From contig JAXMCA010000002.1 of NCBI GenBank assembly GCA_046349595.1, positions 1,736,001 through 1,800,000 on the forward strand: a DNA stretch of 64,000 nucleotides, in the 5' to 3' direction. Positions 63,386-64,000 of the stretch are shown here, piece by piece. Within the stretch, counting starts at the first letter, position 1, and the number at the start of each line of letters is the position of its first letter. Source of the DNA: JACRLW01 sp046349595 (GTDB lineage: Bacteria; Planctomycetota; UBA1135; UBA2386). Both the position numbers and the translations under genes were made by a program. Below the pieces are notes generated by a model. It did not search any database and had not been told where the DNA came from. It saw nothing but the letters and a program-made list of their open reading frames with translations.

Positions 63386-64000
63386 GGCCCAGGCCGCGAT
63401 GGGCGTAGAAGCGGACATCCTGCATCAACCACGATCGGCCGTCGTCGTCGATCGGCCATTCGATGCGCGGGATCCTGGTGAAGCGGCGTCCGTCGGCGCT
63501 GCGCGCTTCGAACATCGGCACCGTGTTGACCTCCATCGCACCGCTGCCCATCTCGCCGGCGCGGCAATCGAGGGTGCGGCCGGCAGCAGGCGGGTAGCCG
63601 TTGGCGATCGCGCTCCAGGCCGAGGGGATCCAGAAGGCGACGGGGCCGCGGAAGTTGTCGGCGTCGAGGAAGAAGGTCCAGGCGAGATCGCCGGTTGGGG
63701 CGACGTCGCCGTGTTCGAGGGGTTCGAGTGACCAGCGGACGGCGTCGTCCTGGGAGTCGGGAGCGAGGAGCGAATCACCGCCCCGTGCGGCTCGCAACAC
63801 GTCGCCGCCGCCATCGTGCAGCAGCACCCATGCGTCGACCTTCGCATCGAGCGGCGTGTGCGGAGCGTCGCTGAGTGCGATGTGCACCGCGCCGTCCGCG
63901 GCGGGCGTGATGTCCCACACCTCATGCGCACCCTCGCCACGCGGTGCGAGCGCGAGGGCTCCCTGCGCATCGACGCAGAGACAGCGCTGCGGACCCGTCG

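Larger units (their letters stand above)
62547..64000 (-). pseudogene. secreted-type protein gene split by an inserted palindromic element (also cut by the right edge)
   Basis: Two same-frame segments form one coding sequence: an upstream part entering from 64000 (T-G-P-Q-R-C-L-C-V-D-A-Q and on to DVRFYAHRGLG near 63396) and a downstream part from about 63256 to the stop at 62547 (SALADRMRAWFHGGTVADGR onward). Between them lies about 140 bases holding two palindromes and, in frame, TAG (63309-63311) and TGA (63273-63275). The protein is beta-rich with Trp and Gly-rich stretches (GEMGSGAMEVNTVPMFEARS) and resembles, from memory, uncharacterised planctomycete secreted proteins. As written the product would be truncated. 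The downstream part could reinitiate at ATG 63239. Function unknown. Confidence 0.75.

Overview
The window is bacterial chromosome: very GC-rich (not counted base by base), about 45 protein genes on both strands, one tRNA gene, no rRNA, CRISPR array, phage or recognisable transposase. The gene content points to a Planctomycetota bacterium. It has large secreted FG-GAP and propeller proteins with a shared kind of C-terminal module, an ECF sigma factor fused to a transmembrane segment and a long chain of carboxypeptidase-regulatory-like domains, a sulfatase, a Ser/Thr kinase fused to TPRs, a SPINDLY/O-GlcNAc-transferase-like protein, a multihaem cytochrome fused to HEAT repeats, and standalone DNA glycosylases. 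The phylum assignment is inference from family content. No single gene fixes a species.

Layout. 0-2.5 kb: three membrane proteins of unknown role, one cut by the left edge. 2.7-9.2 kb (minus): a tightly coupled tripartite efflux operon (TetR repressor, outer-membrane lipoprotein, membrane-fusion protein, RND pump) behind a perfect 16-bp palindrome that is probably the TetR operator. 9.3-13.6 kb (minus): an ABC-2 exporter pair, a PLP enzyme of the isopenicillin-N-epimerase type and a DUF72 protein. 13.7-27.7 kb: a glycan-biosynthesis-like region with an ATP-grasp enzyme and an overlapping predicted alpha-helical toroid protein, five glycosyltransferases, and interspersed housekeeping genes (NhaC antiporter, ankyrin protein, Nif3-like protein, metallo-beta-lactamase hydrolase, SMUG1-type uracil-DNA glycosylase). 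27.9-36.6 kb: exported proteins (low-complexity protein, aspartylglucosaminidase lipoprotein, PA-IL-like lipoprotein, subtilase, FG-GAP protein) plus a B3/B4-domain protein. 36.6-43.3 kb: the sigma-factor fusion, a membrane DUF2235 hydrolase, 3-methyladenine DNA glycosylase and an aminotransferase. 43.4-62.2 kb: a 12-repeat propeller protein, TPR/OGT protein, sulfatase, two secreted unknowns, pentahaem-HEAT lipoprotein-like protein, NTF2-like lipoprotein, kinase-TPR protein, heparinase II/III-like lyase, and another secreted propeller protein. 62.4-64 kb: tRNA-Arg(CCT), then a secreted-protein gene split by an inserted palindromic element and cut by the right edge.

Working together: the efflux and ABC operons are export and defence systems. 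The glycosyltransferase region probably builds a surface polysaccharide. The sulfatase, heparinase-like lyase, aspartylglucosaminidase and subtilase suit an organism that degrades sulfated polysaccharides and glycoproteins. The kinase, the sigma fusion and the OGT-like protein are the visible signalling layer.

The window is gene-dense. No gene-free gap exceeds 300 bases; the largest (2504-2757, 33058-33312, 45866-46129) hold nothing I can name. Shine-Dalgarno sequences are mostly not evident. Several monocistronic genes instead have a TANNNT hexamer 6-15 bases before the start codon, suggesting short or absent leaders. Start codons were chosen from 4-base stop/start overlaps, family N-termini and signal peptides, and often differ from the longest open frame.
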